A DNA stretch of 61,344 nt from positions 1 to 61,344 of the forward strand of contig NZ_JASISO010000050.1 of the NCBI RefSeq assembly GCF_030063135.1, in the 5' to 3' direction. This DNA comes from Streptomyces sp. G-G2. GTDB taxonomy: Bacteria > Actinomycetota > Actinomycetes > Streptomycetales > Streptomycetaceae. How positions within the stretch are numbered: position 1 is the first letter of the stretch; every line of letters starts with the position of its first letter. Shown piece by piece: positions 41,716 through 51,199 of the stretch. Position numbers and translations under genes: made by a program. The notes beneath the pieces were generated by a model that was given only the letters and a program-made list of their open reading frames with translations, searched no databases and was not told where the DNA came from.

Positions 41716-42201
41716 GTGGCCCCACCAGAAGAGCGACCGGACACCGGGACCTCGGACTTGTCCCCCGCGCCCGTACCGGGTCCAGGGGCACCGTTCAATG
41801 AGCGGCTGAACTACCTGTTCGACCGTGTACGTCCGCCCGGCGCGAAGGAGTTCAGCAACGCCCACGTGGCACGGACCATCTCGGCGTACGGCAAGGAGAG
41901 TTGCACCGGCGCCTACATCGGGATGCTGCGCAAGGGCGAACGGACCCCGACCATCACGCTCGTACCCCTCTTCGCCCGGTTCTTCGGCGTGGAAGCGGGC
42001 TACTTCGTCGAGGACGCGGTGACGCGCAAGGTCACCGACCAGTTCGAACTCCTGCGCAAACTCAGCCAGGCGGGCGTGCGGGAGATCGCCCTGCGGGCGA
42101 TCGGCCTGTCGCCCAAGAGCCTGGGCAAGGTGCTGGAGGCGATCGACATCGTGCGGGAGCAGGAAGGCCTCCCTGACAACGACGGGAAGAGCCTGCCGTG
42201 A
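41716..42201 (+). CDS. XRE-family DNA-binding protein
   Basis: A 161-residue regulator. After a 25-residue Pro-rich tail comes an XRE-like domain at about 26-100: FNERLNYLFDRVRPPGAKEF, SNAHVARTI, then the recognition region GAYIGMLRKGERTPTITLVP and LFARFFGVEAGYFVED. This variant HTH with a long insert is typical of Streptomyces regulators next to ImmA-type genes. The helical C-terminus (VREIALRAIGLSPKSLGKVL) probably dimerises. The GTG start has a GAGAGGAAG site. It is the first gene of a four-gene operon. Confidence 0.88.
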   Translation: MAPPEERPDTGTSDLSPAPVPGPGAPFNERLNYLFDRVRPPGAKEFSNAHVARTISAYGKESCTGAYIGMLRKGERTPTITLVPLFARFFGVEAGYFVEDAVTRKVTDQFELLRKLSQAGVREIALRAIGLSPKSLGKVLEAIDIVREQEGLPDNDGKSLP

Positions 42202-42299
42202 CGCGCCCCGAGAGCTGTGCCACGGGCGGTTCCCCCGCGGCTCGAACTCCCCGCATGTCCCGTACCCCCACCTGTACGCCGATACCGAGAGGAAGTCGC

Positions 42300-42851
42300 A
42301 TGTGGCGACGCCGTCGTGACCGACGAGCCGTCGACGAGGCCGTCGAGGCCGAACGCCGCGGCCGCGCGTTCCTGGAGGAGTTGCGGCTCCCCCCGGTCGA
42401 CAGCGTGCTGGATCTGGTCCCGTTCATGGAGGAGCGGCTCGACCGCTCGATCCGGCTGATGCCGTTCACACCCGACGCGTCGGACCCGGACGCGCTGGAC
42501 GCGGCCGCCCCGTGCGGCCTGTGGCTGGCCACCGAGTCCACCGACTACGTCTTCTACGACACCGGCATCAGCAAGCCGCACGCCGAGATCATCGTCGGCC
42601 ACGAGTTCGCCCACATGCTCAGGCAGCACCGGGGCAAGGCCTCCGTCACCACCGGCACCCTCGGCGGCCTGATCACGGACATCGACCCGGGCACCGTCCA
42701 GCTGGTCCTCGGCCGGACCCGCTACAACAACCCGGAAGAATTCGAAGCCGAAATGCTGGGATCCCTCCTGCAGGAGCACGTGAGCGCCTCCCACCACGGC
42801 CCGCGCCACACCGACCCCGCAGACCCCATAGCCCGTACGCTGCTGCGCTGA
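42300..42851 (+). CDS. ImmA/IrrE-family metallopeptidase-like protein
   Basis: About 183 residues. The zinc motif HEFAH (residues 101-105) in EIIVGHEFAHMLRQHRG and a later acidic region NNPEEFEAEMLGSLLQEH match M78 peptidases. ImmA and IrrE cleave a partner repressor when triggered, switching on its operon; the XRE gene immediately upstream is the natural candidate substrate. I chose the ATG at 42300 with its GAGAGGAAG site; a GTG at 42198 overlapping the XRE stop would add 34 Pro/Arg-rich residues. The conserved N-terminal helix (VDEAVEAERRGRAFLEEL) follows the chosen start. Confidence 0.85.
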   Translation: MWRRRRDRRAVDEAVEAERRGRAFLEELRLPPVDSVLDLVPFMEERLDRSIRLMPFTPDASDPDALDAAAPCGLWLATESTDYVFYDTGISKPHAEIIVGHEFAHMLRQHRGKASVTTGTLGGLITDIDPGTVQLVLGRTRYNNPEEFEAEMLGSLLQEHVSASHHGPRHTDPADPIARTLLR

Positions 42852-42866
42852 CCCGAATACGAGCCC

Positions 42867-44090
42867 GTGAAAGACATACTCCACCCACTGTGCCTGGTGA
42901 TCGCCGGGATGGGATCCCTCTTCCTCCTGCGCGACCTCGGCAAGAGCCGGCGTGACCCGGCGCTCATCGCGCTGGCCTTCACCTACGGTTTCTCTGCCCT
43001 CAGCTACGTCATCTCCCTCACCTGGGTGTGGGTACGCATCGACGGCACGCTCGGCGTCCCCAACATCGCCGTCCCCCTCGCCCAGAGCTGTGTGGTGTTC
43101 GTCCTCGCGCTCCAGGCGACGGTGCTGGCCCACTGGTCCAAGCCGATGGCCGAGGCCCGGCGCCGCGGCCGCCTCCTGCTCACCGCGGCCGCCGCCGTCA
43201 TCGTGGCCATGGCCGTCCTGTTCGTCTTCCTCACGCCCGCCGCCCAGCGGCCCACCGACTTCTCCCTCTACTACGCCCACGACCCCTTCTTCCAGGCGTA
43301 CTTGACGCTCTACATCGCCACCTACACCGTCGCCGAGGTCTACCTGGCCCGGTCCTGCTGGAAGTACGCCCGTACCGCGTCCAACCCCTCGATCGCCCGC
43401 GGCCTGCGCCTCATCGCCGTCGGCGCCGTCATCACCCTCGGCTACAGCGTCATCCGGATCGGCGCCGTCCTCGGGGCGGTCTTCGGATTCAGCGTGCAGA
43501 GCCTGGACCCGTACGCCTGGCTGTGCGGCGACATCGGGGCCGCGCTCACCCAGGTCGGGTACTTTCTGCCCACCCTGGGCAGCCGGAGCACCGCCGTCCG
43601 CGACTGGACCACCGCGCACCTGCGCTACCGGCGGCTGCGCCCCCTGTGGGCCGCGATGGACCAGGCCGACCCGGGCATCGCCCTGCGCCGCCCGGCCCGC
43701 CAGCGCGAGGACATCCTGCGCGGCCGCAGCGCCGACTTCCCGCTGCTGCGCCGCCGCGTGGAGATCCGCGGCGGCCAGAAGGTACTGCGCCGCTACCTCG
43801 ACCCCGCCGTACGGGCCGAGGCGGAAACCCGGCGCGCGACCGAAGGCCTGACCGGGGAGACGTTCGCCGCGGCCGTCACCGCCGACCAGATCACCGACGC
43901 CCTCGCCCGCCACCGCGCCGGCGATCCGGTCGAGGGTCCGGCCGACTACGCGGACGCCGAACTCCCCCTGACCACCCCGGACGACGAACTGCTGCACCTC
44001 GAACGGGTCGCCGCGTTCTTCACCCCGCCCGGTACGGAGCCCCCCGCGGCCTCCGGCACCCGCAGCGCCTCATCAGGAGCCCGCACGTGA
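42867..44090 (+). CDS. MAB_1171c-type polytopic membrane protein
   Basis: A 407-residue protein with seven hydrophobic segments in the first 235 residues (for example LCLVIAGMGSLFLLRDLG, ALAFTYGFSALSYVISLTWV, VPLAQSCVVFVLALQATVLA) and a cytosolic, Arg-rich tail of about 170 residues. The layout and the YRRLRPLWAAMDQADPGIAL segment match what is annotated as MAB_1171c family putative transporter; transport has not been shown to my knowledge. It follows the ImmA gene by 15 bases and overlaps the amidase gene by four bases (GTGA), in a set of XRE, ImmA and membrane protein I have seen repeatedly in Streptomyces. Confidence 0.85.
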   Translation: MKDILHPLCLVIAGMGSLFLLRDLGKSRRDPALIALAFTYGFSALSYVISLTWVWVRIDGTLGVPNIAVPLAQSCVVFVLALQATVLAHWSKPMAEARRRGRLLLTAAAAVIVAMAVLFVFLTPAAQRPTDFSLYYAHDPFFQAYLTLYIATYTVAEVYLARSCWKYARTASNPSIARGLRLIAVGAVITLGYSVIRIGAVLGAVFGFSVQSLDPYAWLCGDIGAALTQVGYFLPTLGSRSTAVRDWTTAHLRYRRLRPLWAAMDQADPGIALRRPARQREDILRGRSADFPLLRRRVEIRGGQKVLRRYLDPAVRAEAETRRATEGLTGETFAAAVTADQITDALARHRAGDPVEGPADYADAELPLTTPDDELLHLERVAAFFTPPGTEPPAASGTRSASSGART

Positions 44091-45655
44091 TCATCCGTCG
44101 CACCCTCCTCGTCGCCTCCACCGTCGTCGCCGCGGCCGCCGCCATGACCTCGGTCGCGGGCGCCCGCCCGCGCCCCGGCAAGCCGCCGCACCCCGCCCTG
44201 CACCTGGCGCCCGCCCATGAGCAGCTCGCCGCACTCCAGCGGGGCGACATCTCCAGCCGCGACCTGCTGGAGCGCTACCTGGCGCACCACGACAAGGTGA
44301 ACCCGGGCCTGCGCGCGGTCGTCACCCTCGACGCCGACGCGGCGCGCGCCGCCGCCGACCGGGCCGACCGCCACCTCGCCCGCACCGGCAAGACCCTCGG
44401 CGCCCTGCACGGCCTGCCCATGACCGTGAAGGACGCCCTGGAGACCAAGGGGCTGCGCACGACCTGCGGTTCACCGGATCTCGCCGACCACGTGCCCGCC
44501 CGGGACGCCGACGCGGTGGAGCTGCTGCGCGCCGCGGGCGCCGTCGTCTTCGGCAAGACCAACGTGCCCGTCCTGTGCCAGGACATCCAGACGAGCAACC
44601 CCCTCTTCGGGACGACCGCGAACCCCTTCGCCGCCGACCGCACCGCGGGCGGTTCCTCCGGCGGACCGGCCGCCGCGGTCGCCGCGGGCCTGTCCGCCCT
44701 GGAGGTCGGCTCCGACCTGGCGGGCTCGCTCCGGCTCCCCGCCGCGTACTGCGGGGTCTACGCCCTGCGCACCTCACGCGGCGCGAGCCCCGTCGTGCCC
44801 ACCCGCGGTCACATCCCGCGCCCGCCGGACTGGGCCAGCAGCAGCGACATGCTCACCCTGGGGCCGGTGGCCCGTACGCCCGAGGACCTCGACGTGCTCC
44901 TCGGCGTGCTCGCCGCGCCGGCCCCTGCCGACGGCCCCGCCTGGAAACTCAGCCTCCCGGCCCCCACGAAGTCCCGGCTCTCCCAGTACCGGGTGGGCGT
45001 CTGGGCCGACGACCCGTACTGCCGGGTCGACACGGCGACCCGCGCGCTCCTCGACCGGGTCACCGCCCTGGTGCGCGACAGCGGCGCCCGGATCGACGGG
45101 ACGGCGCGGCCGGTCGGCTTCGCGGAGAGCGACCTGCTGTTCCAGCGGCTGCTCTACGCCACCTCGGCCGCGAGCGCGACGGACGCCGCGTACGCCGCCG
45201 AGGTCGAGGCCGCCGACCAGATCCCGGCCGGTGACCCCAGCGGCCTGTACCTGCACTCCCGCACCATGCGGCACCGGGACTGGTCGGTCGCCGACGAGGC
45301 CCGCCAGCGCCTGCGCGGGAAGTGGGCCGAGTACTTCACCCGGCACGACGTACTGATCACCCCGGCCGCCCCGACCGCCGCGGTCCCCGACCAGAGCGCC
45401 GTACCGGTGCCGCAGCGGTTCATCACGGTCGACGGCGTGCAGCGCCCGTACTTCGACCAGACGGCCTGGGTCAACCTCGCGGGCCCGGTGGGCCTGCCCG
45501 CGCTCGTCCTGCCCGCGGGCACGACCGAGGACGGACGCCCCATGTCGGTGCAGCTCATCGGCCCCTACCTGGCCGACCGGACCCTCATCGCCGTCGCGAA
45601 GCACCTCGCCCGGCTCCTGCCCGCACCGTCCAGGGCCTCGGCCCTGGACGTCTGA
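44087..45655 (+). CDS. Secreted amidase-signature hydrolase
   Basis: A 522-residue enzyme of the amidase signature family. The N-terminus has a signal-like segment (residues 1-25, MIIRRTLLVASTVVAAAAAM), so it is probably exported. The Ser-cisSer-Lys triad is complete: Lys115 (GLPMTVKDAL), Ser191 (AGGSSGGPA) and Ser214 (GSDLAGSLRLPA). C-terminal segments LITPAAPTAAVPDQ and GPVGLPALVLPAGTTEDG are usual for the family. The substrate is unknown. The GTG overlaps the upstream stop (GTGA), tying it to the XRE/ImmA/MAB_1171c operon, which is an unusual partner for such an enzyme. A strong terminator follows. Confidence 0.9.
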   Translation: MIIRRTLLVASTVVAAAAAMTSVAGARPRPGKPPHPALHLAPAHEQLAALQRGDISSRDLLERYLAHHDKVNPGLRAVVTLDADAARAAADRADRHLARTGKTLGALHGLPMTVKDALETKGLRTTCGSPDLADHVPARDADAVELLRAAGAVVFGKTNVPVLCQDIQTSNPLFGTTANPFAADRTAGGSSGGPAAAVAAGLSALEVGSDLAGSLRLPAAYCGVYALRTSRGASPVVPTRGHIPRPPDWASSSDMLTLGPVARTPEDLDVLLGVLAAPAPADGPAWKLSLPAPTKSRLSQYRVGVWADDPYCRVDTATRALLDRVTALVRDSGARIDGTARPVGFAESDLLFQRLLYATSAASATDAAYAAEVEAADQIPAGDPSGLYLHSRTMRHRDWSVADEARQRLRGKWAEYFTRHDVLITPAAPTAAVPDQSAVPVPQRFITVDGVQRPYFDQTAWVNLAGPVGLPALVLPAGTTEDGRPMSVQLIGPYLADRTLIAVAKHLARLLPAPSRASALDV

Positions 45656-45720
45656 CGGGCCCCAAGAACCGGGGCCGTCTCGCCTGACACGGGGGTGCAG
45701 ACGGGACGGCCTCGCACAGT

Positions 45721-45754
45721 GAAGAGGGCCCCAGGACCACCTGGGGCCCTCTTC
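45721..45754. terminator. Terminator of the XRE-amidase operon
   Basis: A 15-bp perfect stem, 45721-45735 with 45740-45754, loop ACCA. It lies 66 bases after the amidase stop and before panE, which therefore has its own promoter. Confidence 0.85.
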
Positions 45755-45818
45755 GCCGCTACCCTGCCTGACCGCACAGGCCGCTCCGGCCGCTGCCCCC
45801 CACGAAAGGCTTCCCCGC

Positions 45819-46766
45819 ATGAGAATCCTGACAGTCGGCGCGGGCGCCGCGGGTGGCTACTTCGGCGCCCTCCTCGCCCGGACCGGGCAGGACGTCACCT
45901 TCCTCGTACGTCCCGCACGCGCCGCCGCCCTGCGGGAACGGGGACTGCGCGTCACCGGACCCGACGAGGAGTTCACCCTGGAACCGAAGACCGTCACGGC
46001 GGACGCGCTGCCGGGGCCCTACGACCTGGTCCTGCTCTCGGTCAAGTCGACGGGACTCGAACAGGCGGTGCGCGACCTCGCTCCGGCGGTCGGTCCCGGG
46101 ACCGCGATCGTGCCGCTGCTCAACGGCATGGCACATCTCGGCTCCCTCGGCGCGGCGTTCGGCGACCACGCCGTGCTCGGCGGCGTCGCGAAGGTCGTGA
46201 CCACCCTGAACGAGCACGGGGACATCGCCCGCATGGCCCCGCCCCGCGTGCTGCTCGTCGGCGAGGTCGCGCCCGCCGGGGCCGCAGGAAGCGGCGGGAA
46301 GCCCTCGGCCCGCGTCGAAGCCGTACGCGAGGCACTGGGCGGCGCCGGTATCGGGACCCCCGCGGTGGGCGACATCGTCGCCGCCATGTGGCACAAGTGG
46401 GTCTTCATCAGCACCCTCGCCGCCGTCACCTGCCTGATGCGCGGCGCCGTCGGCGAGGTGTCCGCCGCCCCCGGCGGCGACGCGCTGGGCCGGGCCGTCC
46501 TCGCGGAGGCCGCCGCCGTCTCCGCGGCCGCCGGGTACCCGGTCCCCGACGAGGAGCTCGCCACCACCACCGCGACCGTCACCGCCGCCGGGTCCCCGCT
46601 CACCCCGTCGATCTACCGCGACCTGCTCGCCGGACACCCCACCGAGGTCGAGCACGTCTTCGGCGACCTCGTCGCACGCGCCCGCGCCCTGGCCGTACCC
46701 ACCCCCCTGCTGGACCTCGCCACCCTGCACCTGCGGGTGCACCAGCGGCGGGTGACGACCGGGTAA
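45819..46766 (+). CDS. panE: 2-dehydropantoate 2-reductase
   Basis: A 315-residue NADPH-dependent ketopantoate reductase, step two of pantothenate/coenzyme A synthesis. The Rossmann motif is at the N-terminus (MRILTVGAGAAGGYFGALLA), Asn in PLLNGMAHLG and the catalytic Lys in AAMWHKWVF are present, and a C-terminal helical domain has LTPSIYRDLLAGHPTEVEHV, as in ApbA/PanE. Streptomyces can carry several paralogues, so this copy may act on another 2-oxoacid. A GAAAGG site precedes the ATG. Confidence 0.9.
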   Translation: MRILTVGAGAAGGYFGALLARTGQDVTFLVRPARAAALRERGLRVTGPDEEFTLEPKTVTADALPGPYDLVLLSVKSTGLEQAVRDLAPAVGPGTAIVPLLNGMAHLGSLGAAFGDHAVLGGVAKVVTTLNEHGDIARMAPPRVLLVGEVAPAGAAGSGGKPSARVEAVREALGGAGIGTPAVGDIVAAMWHKWVFISTLAAVTCLMRGAVGEVSAAPGGDALGRAVLAEAAAVSAAAGYPVPDEELATTTATVTAAGSPLTPSIYRDLLAGHPTEVEHVFGDLVARARALAVPTPLLDLATLHLRVHQRRVTTG

Positions 46767-46866
46767 GCCCCGCGCGCCCCACCGGACCACTACGGCCCGC
46801 GCGCCAGGCGCTTACTCGGTGTAGCGCATGGGTAGCAAGCGGTCCGAGAGGGAGGGGTGAGGGACC

Positions 46867-48282
46867 ATGGGGAACCGCACGCGTACACGAGGTGACCGGT
46901 GGGGCACCGCGGTCGTGGTGGGGGGAGGGCACGCCGGTCTGGTGACGGCCCGCGTGCTCGCCGACCACTTCCGCGAGGTGGTGGTCCTGGAACGGGACCC
47001 GGTGGACGCCGACACGGGCGTCCACCCGCACGCACCGCAGGGCTACCACGCGCACGCCGTACTGGCCAAGGGATCGCAGGTCCTGGAAGCGCTCTTCCCG
47101 GGCCTGCGCGCCGAACTGGAGGAGATCGGGGCGCCCGTCTTCGACTACGGGGAACGCATCGACTTCCTGCTGCCCGCGGGGTTGGCCCCGCGCGGCCCCA
47201 CGGGAGTCCGGGTCCAGTCCTTCACCCGGGACGCACTCGAACGCAGGCTGCGGCGCCGGGTGATGGCCCTGCCCGAGGTGCGGATCCTGTCCGGCGCGCA
47301 CTGCGAGGGCCTGGCCCCGGGCCGTCCCGGCAGCGTCGGCCTCGTCCGGTACCGGGTCTCCGGCGGCGACGGCGCCGCCGAGGGTGTCACCGGGGAGGTC
47401 ACCGAACTCGCGGCGGACCTGGTGGTCGACGCCTCGGGCCGGGCGGGCGGACTGGACGGCCGCCTCGCCGGACTGGGCGTACCCGCACCGGGCAAACGCG
47501 TCGTCAAGGCGAAGATCACGTACACCTCGATGAGCTTCGACCGGCCGGAGAAGAACCCGGCGGACTTCGACGTCGCCTACCAGATGACGTTCGCGCCCGG
47601 CATCGCCCGGGGCGGGGTCATCCTGGCCGTCGAGCACGGGCGCTGGATGTGCTCCCTCTTCGGATACGGCGACCAGGTGCCGCCCACCGACGACGCCGGG
47701 TACCTCGACTTCGCCCGCGGCCTGGGCAACCCCCACCTCGCCGGGCAGATCGAGCAGCGCGACCGCCCGGAAACCGTCCACCGGTATGTCAACACCAACA
47801 ACCAGTGGAACCTCTACCACCAGAGCAAGCGATGGCCCGAGCGGTTGCTCGCCGTGGGCGACTCCGTCTGCGTGTTCAACCCGGTCTACGGGCAGGGGCT
47901 CACCGTCGCCGCGATGGAGGCCGAACTCCTCCAGGGCATGCTGGCCGCACTGCGCGCCGAGGGCGGCGGGCTCGACGGACTGAGCCGGACCTTCCAGAAC
48001 CGGGTGGCGCGGCTACTGATCGCCCCGTGGACCCTGTCGAGCAACTCCGACCTCATGTGGAACCCCGACGACCGGCCGCTCCCGGCCAGGATCGCCCACT
48101 GGTACAACACCCACCTCTTCGCGGTGTCCGTCCGCGACCCCGAGGTCTGGGCCCGCTTCGTGGGCGTCGTCAACATGGTCGCTCCGCCCACCGCGCTCTT
48201 CCACCCCTCCGTCCTCCGCAAGGTCCTCGTCCAGGCCCTGTCCAAGCGCCGCACCCGCCCACCCGCGCACCGCGCCCCCTGA
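46867..48282 (+). CDS. FAD-dependent oxidoreductase (flavin monooxygenase-like)
   Basis: A 471-residue flavoprotein. The N-terminal motif is VVVGGGHAGLVTARVLADHF with VVVLERDP closing the binding strand; an internal DLVVDASGRAGGLDGRLAGL corresponds to the GD-type region and the C-terminal FAD contact is AVGDSVCVFNPVYGQGLTVA. These fit the geranylgeranyl reductase/squalene epoxidase-like branch. The 30 C-terminal residues are basic. The substrate is not evident and no pathway genes are nearby. The stop is only five bases from the end of the convergent SpoIIE gene, so overlapping 3' transcripts are expected. Confidence 0.85.
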   Translation: MGNRTRTRGDRWGTAVVVGGGHAGLVTARVLADHFREVVVLERDPVDADTGVHPHAPQGYHAHAVLAKGSQVLEALFPGLRAELEEIGAPVFDYGERIDFLLPAGLAPRGPTGVRVQSFTRDALERRLRRRVMALPEVRILSGAHCEGLAPGRPGSVGLVRYRVSGGDGAAEGVTGEVTELAADLVVDASGRAGGLDGRLAGLGVPAPGKRVVKAKITYTSMSFDRPEKNPADFDVAYQMTFAPGIARGGVILAVEHGRWMCSLFGYGDQVPPTDDAGYLDFARGLGNPHLAGQIEQRDRPETVHRYVNTNNQWNLYHQSKRWPERLLAVGDSVCVFNPVYGQGLTVAAMEAELLQGMLAALRAEGGGLDGLSRTFQNRVARLLIAPWTLSSNSDLMWNPDDRPLPARIAHWYNTHLFAVSVRDPEVWARFVGVVNMVAPPTALFHPSVLRKVLVQALSKRRTRPPAHRAP

Positions 48283-48287
48283 CGGCC

Positions 48288-50984
48288 TCAGTCGGACCCC
48301 TCGGGGTCCGGCACCGGCTGCTCCGACCACAGGACCTTGCCCTCGGGCGTGTACCGGGCGCCCCAGCGGCGGCTGATCTGGGCGACCAGGAAGAGGCCGC
48401 GACCGCCCTCGTCCGTGGTGGCGGCGTAGTGCAGCCGGGGAGAACTGCTGCTGCTGTCGAAGACCTCGCAGGTCAGCACCCGGTCGAACAGCAGCCGGAC
48501 GCGGACCGGCGCGGCGCCGTGCCGGATCGCGTTGGTGATGAGTTCGCTCAGCACCAGTTCCGTGCCGAAGGCGAGCTCGGACAGGCCCCACTTCTCCAGC
48601 TGCGCCACGGCCCGGCTCCGCATGGCGGCGACCGCGCTCGCGTGGAACGGGACCTCCCACTCGGCGATCCGGTCCGCCGCCAGCGCCGAGGTCCGTACGA
48701 CCAGCAGCGCCACGTCGTCGCGCGGCCGCTCCGGCAGCAGCACGTCGAGGATCGCCCGGCAGGTCTCCTGCGGCCGCGGACCCGCGCCCGCCAGGGCCGA
48801 CCGGAGCAGATCGAGGCCCTCGTCGATGTCCCGGGTCCGGTCCTCGACCAGCCCGTCGGTGTAGAGCACCAGCTGGGTGCCCTCGGTCAGCTGGAGTTCC
48901 GTCGACTCGAAGGGCAGCCCGCCCAGCCCCAGCGGCGCCCCCGCGGGCAGCTCCGGGATCTCCACGGTGCCGTCCGCCCGCACCAGCGCCGGCGGCATGT
49001 GCCCGGCCCGCGCCACGGTGCAGCGCATGGTCACCGCGTCGTACACGGCGTACAGGCAGGTGGCCCCGACCAGGCCGCCGTCGGCGCCGCCCTCGTCGCC
49101 CTGGTCGATGTACTGGACGAGGTCGTCGAGACGGGCGAGCAGCTCGTCGGGGGGCAGGTCCAGGGAGGAGAAGTTGAGTACGGCCGTCCGCAGGCGGCCC
49201 ATGGCCGCCGCCGCGTGCAGCCCGTGCCCCACGACATCGCCCACGACGAGCGCGACCCGGCTGCCGGGGAGCGGGATCACGTCGAACCAGTCGCCGCCCA
49301 CCCCGGACTGCGCGGGCAGGTAGAAGTGCGCCACCTCCACCCCGCTCTGCTCGGGCAGGTCACGCGGCAGCAGGCTCCGCTGGAGGGTCACGGCCAGGGC
49401 GTGCTCGCGGGTGAAGCGGCGCGCGTTGTCGACGGAGACCCCGGCCCGTGCCACCAGCTCCTCCGCCAGCGACAGGTCCTCCTCGTCGAAGGGGTCCGGC
49501 CGGTGCGAGCGCCAGAAGTTGACCAGGCCGAGGACCACCCCCCGGGCCTTGAGCGGGGCCGTGATCAGCGAGTGGACGCCGTAGTCGAGGATGGCCTGCG
49601 CCCGTTCCGGTTCCTGGGCGTACCAGCCGGGGGCGTCGGTCAGGTCGGAGATCAGCTCGGCCCGGCCGCTGCTGAGCCCGCGGGCCTGGGGCGTGGAGGG
49701 CACGAAGCCGATCAGCTTGCCGCGCGGGTAGAGCGGGACGTCGTCCCGGATGCCGCTGAACCCGGTGCGCAGCAGGTGGGGCGCGGCGTCGCCGGGCTCG
49801 TCGCCGTGGAGCACGGCCTCCGCCAGTTCGACGGTGGCGAAGTCCGCGAACCGGGGTACGGCGACGTCCGCCAGCTCCTGGGCCGTCCGCTCCACGTCGA
49901 GGGTGGTGCCGACGCCTACGCCGGCGTCGTAGAGCAGCTTCAGCCGTTTGCGGGCCGCCTCGGCGCGGGTGCTCAGGACCCGCATCTCGGTGGAGTCCCG
50001 GATGGTGACCGCGGTCCCCTCGGGGCCGCCGCCGGGGCGGGTCGGCCGCTGGTTGATCACCAGTAGGCGTTCCCCGGCCTCGTGCACCTCGTCGGTGGCC
50101 ACCCGGCGGGACAGCAGCAGGTCGGCGAGGTGGCGGTCGAGGCCCGACAGCTGCCCGACGTGCTGGCCCTCGGCGTCGGGCGGCAGGCCGAGCAGCCGTT
50201 TCGCCTCGTCGTTCGCGAGCAGGAGCCGCCCGCCGCCGTCGGTGATCAGCACTCCCTCGCGTACGGAGTGCAGCACCGCGTCGTGGTGCTCGTACATGCG
50301 GGTCATCTCGAGGGGGCCGAGCCCGTGGGTCTGGCGTCGCAGCCGTCGGCTGATCAGTGCCGCACCGGCGGTGGCCAGGGCCAGGCCCGCCGCGCTGGCG
50401 CCGAGGATGACCGGGAGCTGCCGGTCGAAGACTCCGGTGACGTTGTTCACCGTGAGGCCCGCCGAGACCAGTGCCACCACGGGGCCGCCGTCCCGGTCGG
50501 CGAAGACCGGCACCACGGCCTGGATCTCCTTGCCCAGCGGCCCCTGGACGCTCTCGGTGTGCACCCGGCCCGCCAGTGAGGGCCCGATCGTGCCCACGAA
50601 GCGCTTGCCGATGCGGTCGGGGAGGGGGTGGGTGTACCGGATGCCCCGGGTGTCCATGACGACGATGAAGTCGACTCCGGCGTCCTTGCGCGTCACCTCT
50701 GTGAGCGGCTGGAGCACCTTCGAGGGGTCGGGGGAGCGCAGTGCCTCGCGCAGACCCGGGGAGTGGGCGAACGTCTGGGCGACGGCGACCGAGCGGTTGC
50801 GGGCCTCGCGGTCGACGTCGTGGCGCGACTGGAGGAGCAGTGCCAGCACCGCCCCGGCGGCGAGCAGCACCACGACCGCCACCTGAAGGACGAAAACCTG
50901 TCGGGCGACGCTGCGCGGGCGATTCCGGCTCAGTGACCGCACCGACGTCCCCGGCACGGGTTGCAAGGATGGGTCACCAACCAT
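48288..50984 (-). CDS. SpoIIE phosphatase with sensor, PAS, GAF and ATPase domains
   Basis: An 898-residue membrane-bound phosphatase. After an Arg-rich tail there are two membrane spans (about 28-52 and 185-208) enclosing a PhoQ/DcuS-like sensor domain (TRGIRYTHPLPDRIGKRFVG). Then come a PAS domain (about 230-340), a GAF domain (about 365-525), a SpoIIE/PP2C domain (about 545-745; VGGDWFDVIPL, ALVVGDVVGHGLHAA, RAGHMPP, YTDGLVEDR, RPRDDVALLVV) and a HATPase domain (about 765-890; LSELITNAIRHG). Such proteins act in anti-sigma-factor partner-switching. The final ATPase may be a switch kinase, making it a combined phosphatase/kinase. No sigma-factor gene is near. The ATG at 50984 lacks a clear ribosome-binding site. 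Confidence 0.9.
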   Translation of the reverse strand: MVGDPSLQPVPGTSVRSLSRNRPRSVARQVFVLQVAVVVLLAAGAVLALLLQSRHDVDREARNRSVAVAQTFAHSPGLREALRSPDPSKVLQPLTEVTRKDAGVDFIVVMDTRGIRYTHPLPDRIGKRFVGTIGPSLAGRVHTESVQGPLGKEIQAVVPVFADRDGGPVVALVSAGLTVNNVTGVFDRQLPVILGASAAGLALATAGAALISRRLRRQTHGLGPLEMTRMYEHHDAVLHSVREGVLITDGGGRLLLANDEAKRLLGLPPDAEGQHVGQLSGLDRHLADLLLSRRVATDEVHEAGERLLVINQRPTRPGGGPEGTAVTIRDSTEMRVLSTRAEAARKRLKLLYDAGVGVGTTLDVERTAQELADVAVPRFADFATVELAEAVLHGDEPGDAAPHLLRTGFSGIRDDVPLYPRGKLIGFVPSTPQARGLSSGRAELISDLTDAPGWYAQEPERAQAILDYGVHSLITAPLKARGVVLGLVNFWRSHRPDPFDEEDLSLAEELVARAGVSVDNARRFTREHALAVTLQRSLLPRDLPEQSGVEVAHFYLPAQSGVGGDWFDVIPLPGSRVALVVGDVVGHGLHAAAAMGRLRTAVLNFSSLDLPPDELLARLDDLVQYIDQGDEGGADGGLVGATCLYAVYDAVTMRCTVARAGHMPPALVRADGTVEIPELPAGAPLGLGGLPFESTELQLTEGTQLVLYTDGLVEDRTRDIDEGLDLLRSALAGAGPRPQETCRAILDVLLPERPRDDVALLVVRTSALAADRIAEWEVPFHASAVAAMRSRAVAQLEKWGLSELAFGTELVLSELITNAIRHGAAPVRVRLLFDRVLTCEVFDSSSSSPRLHYAATTDEGGRGLFLVAQISRRWGARYTPEGKVLWSEQPVPDPEGSD

Positions 50985-51199
50985 TTGTAGCACTGCCGGG
51001 CGCGCGGGGGGCGGTGTACGCCGATTCCCGTGCGCCCGGTGAGTCCTGGGGCCGACGGGCGCCGCGCCCCGAAAGCTGCGCCCGACGCGCCCCCAAACCT
51101 GTGCCCGCAAACATAGAAATCAAGGAAGGGTGCGGTAAGAATTTCTGGCCCCGCCGTTCGGGGCCCGGCTATTCCCCGCGCTGCCCCGTTTCGGCGTGC

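Noticed and set aside
46899..50066. A 1,055-residue open frame spanning the flavoprotein and SpoIIE genes
   Set aside because: Arg/Pro/Gly-rich composition and crossing of two real genes on different strands show it is a chance frame.
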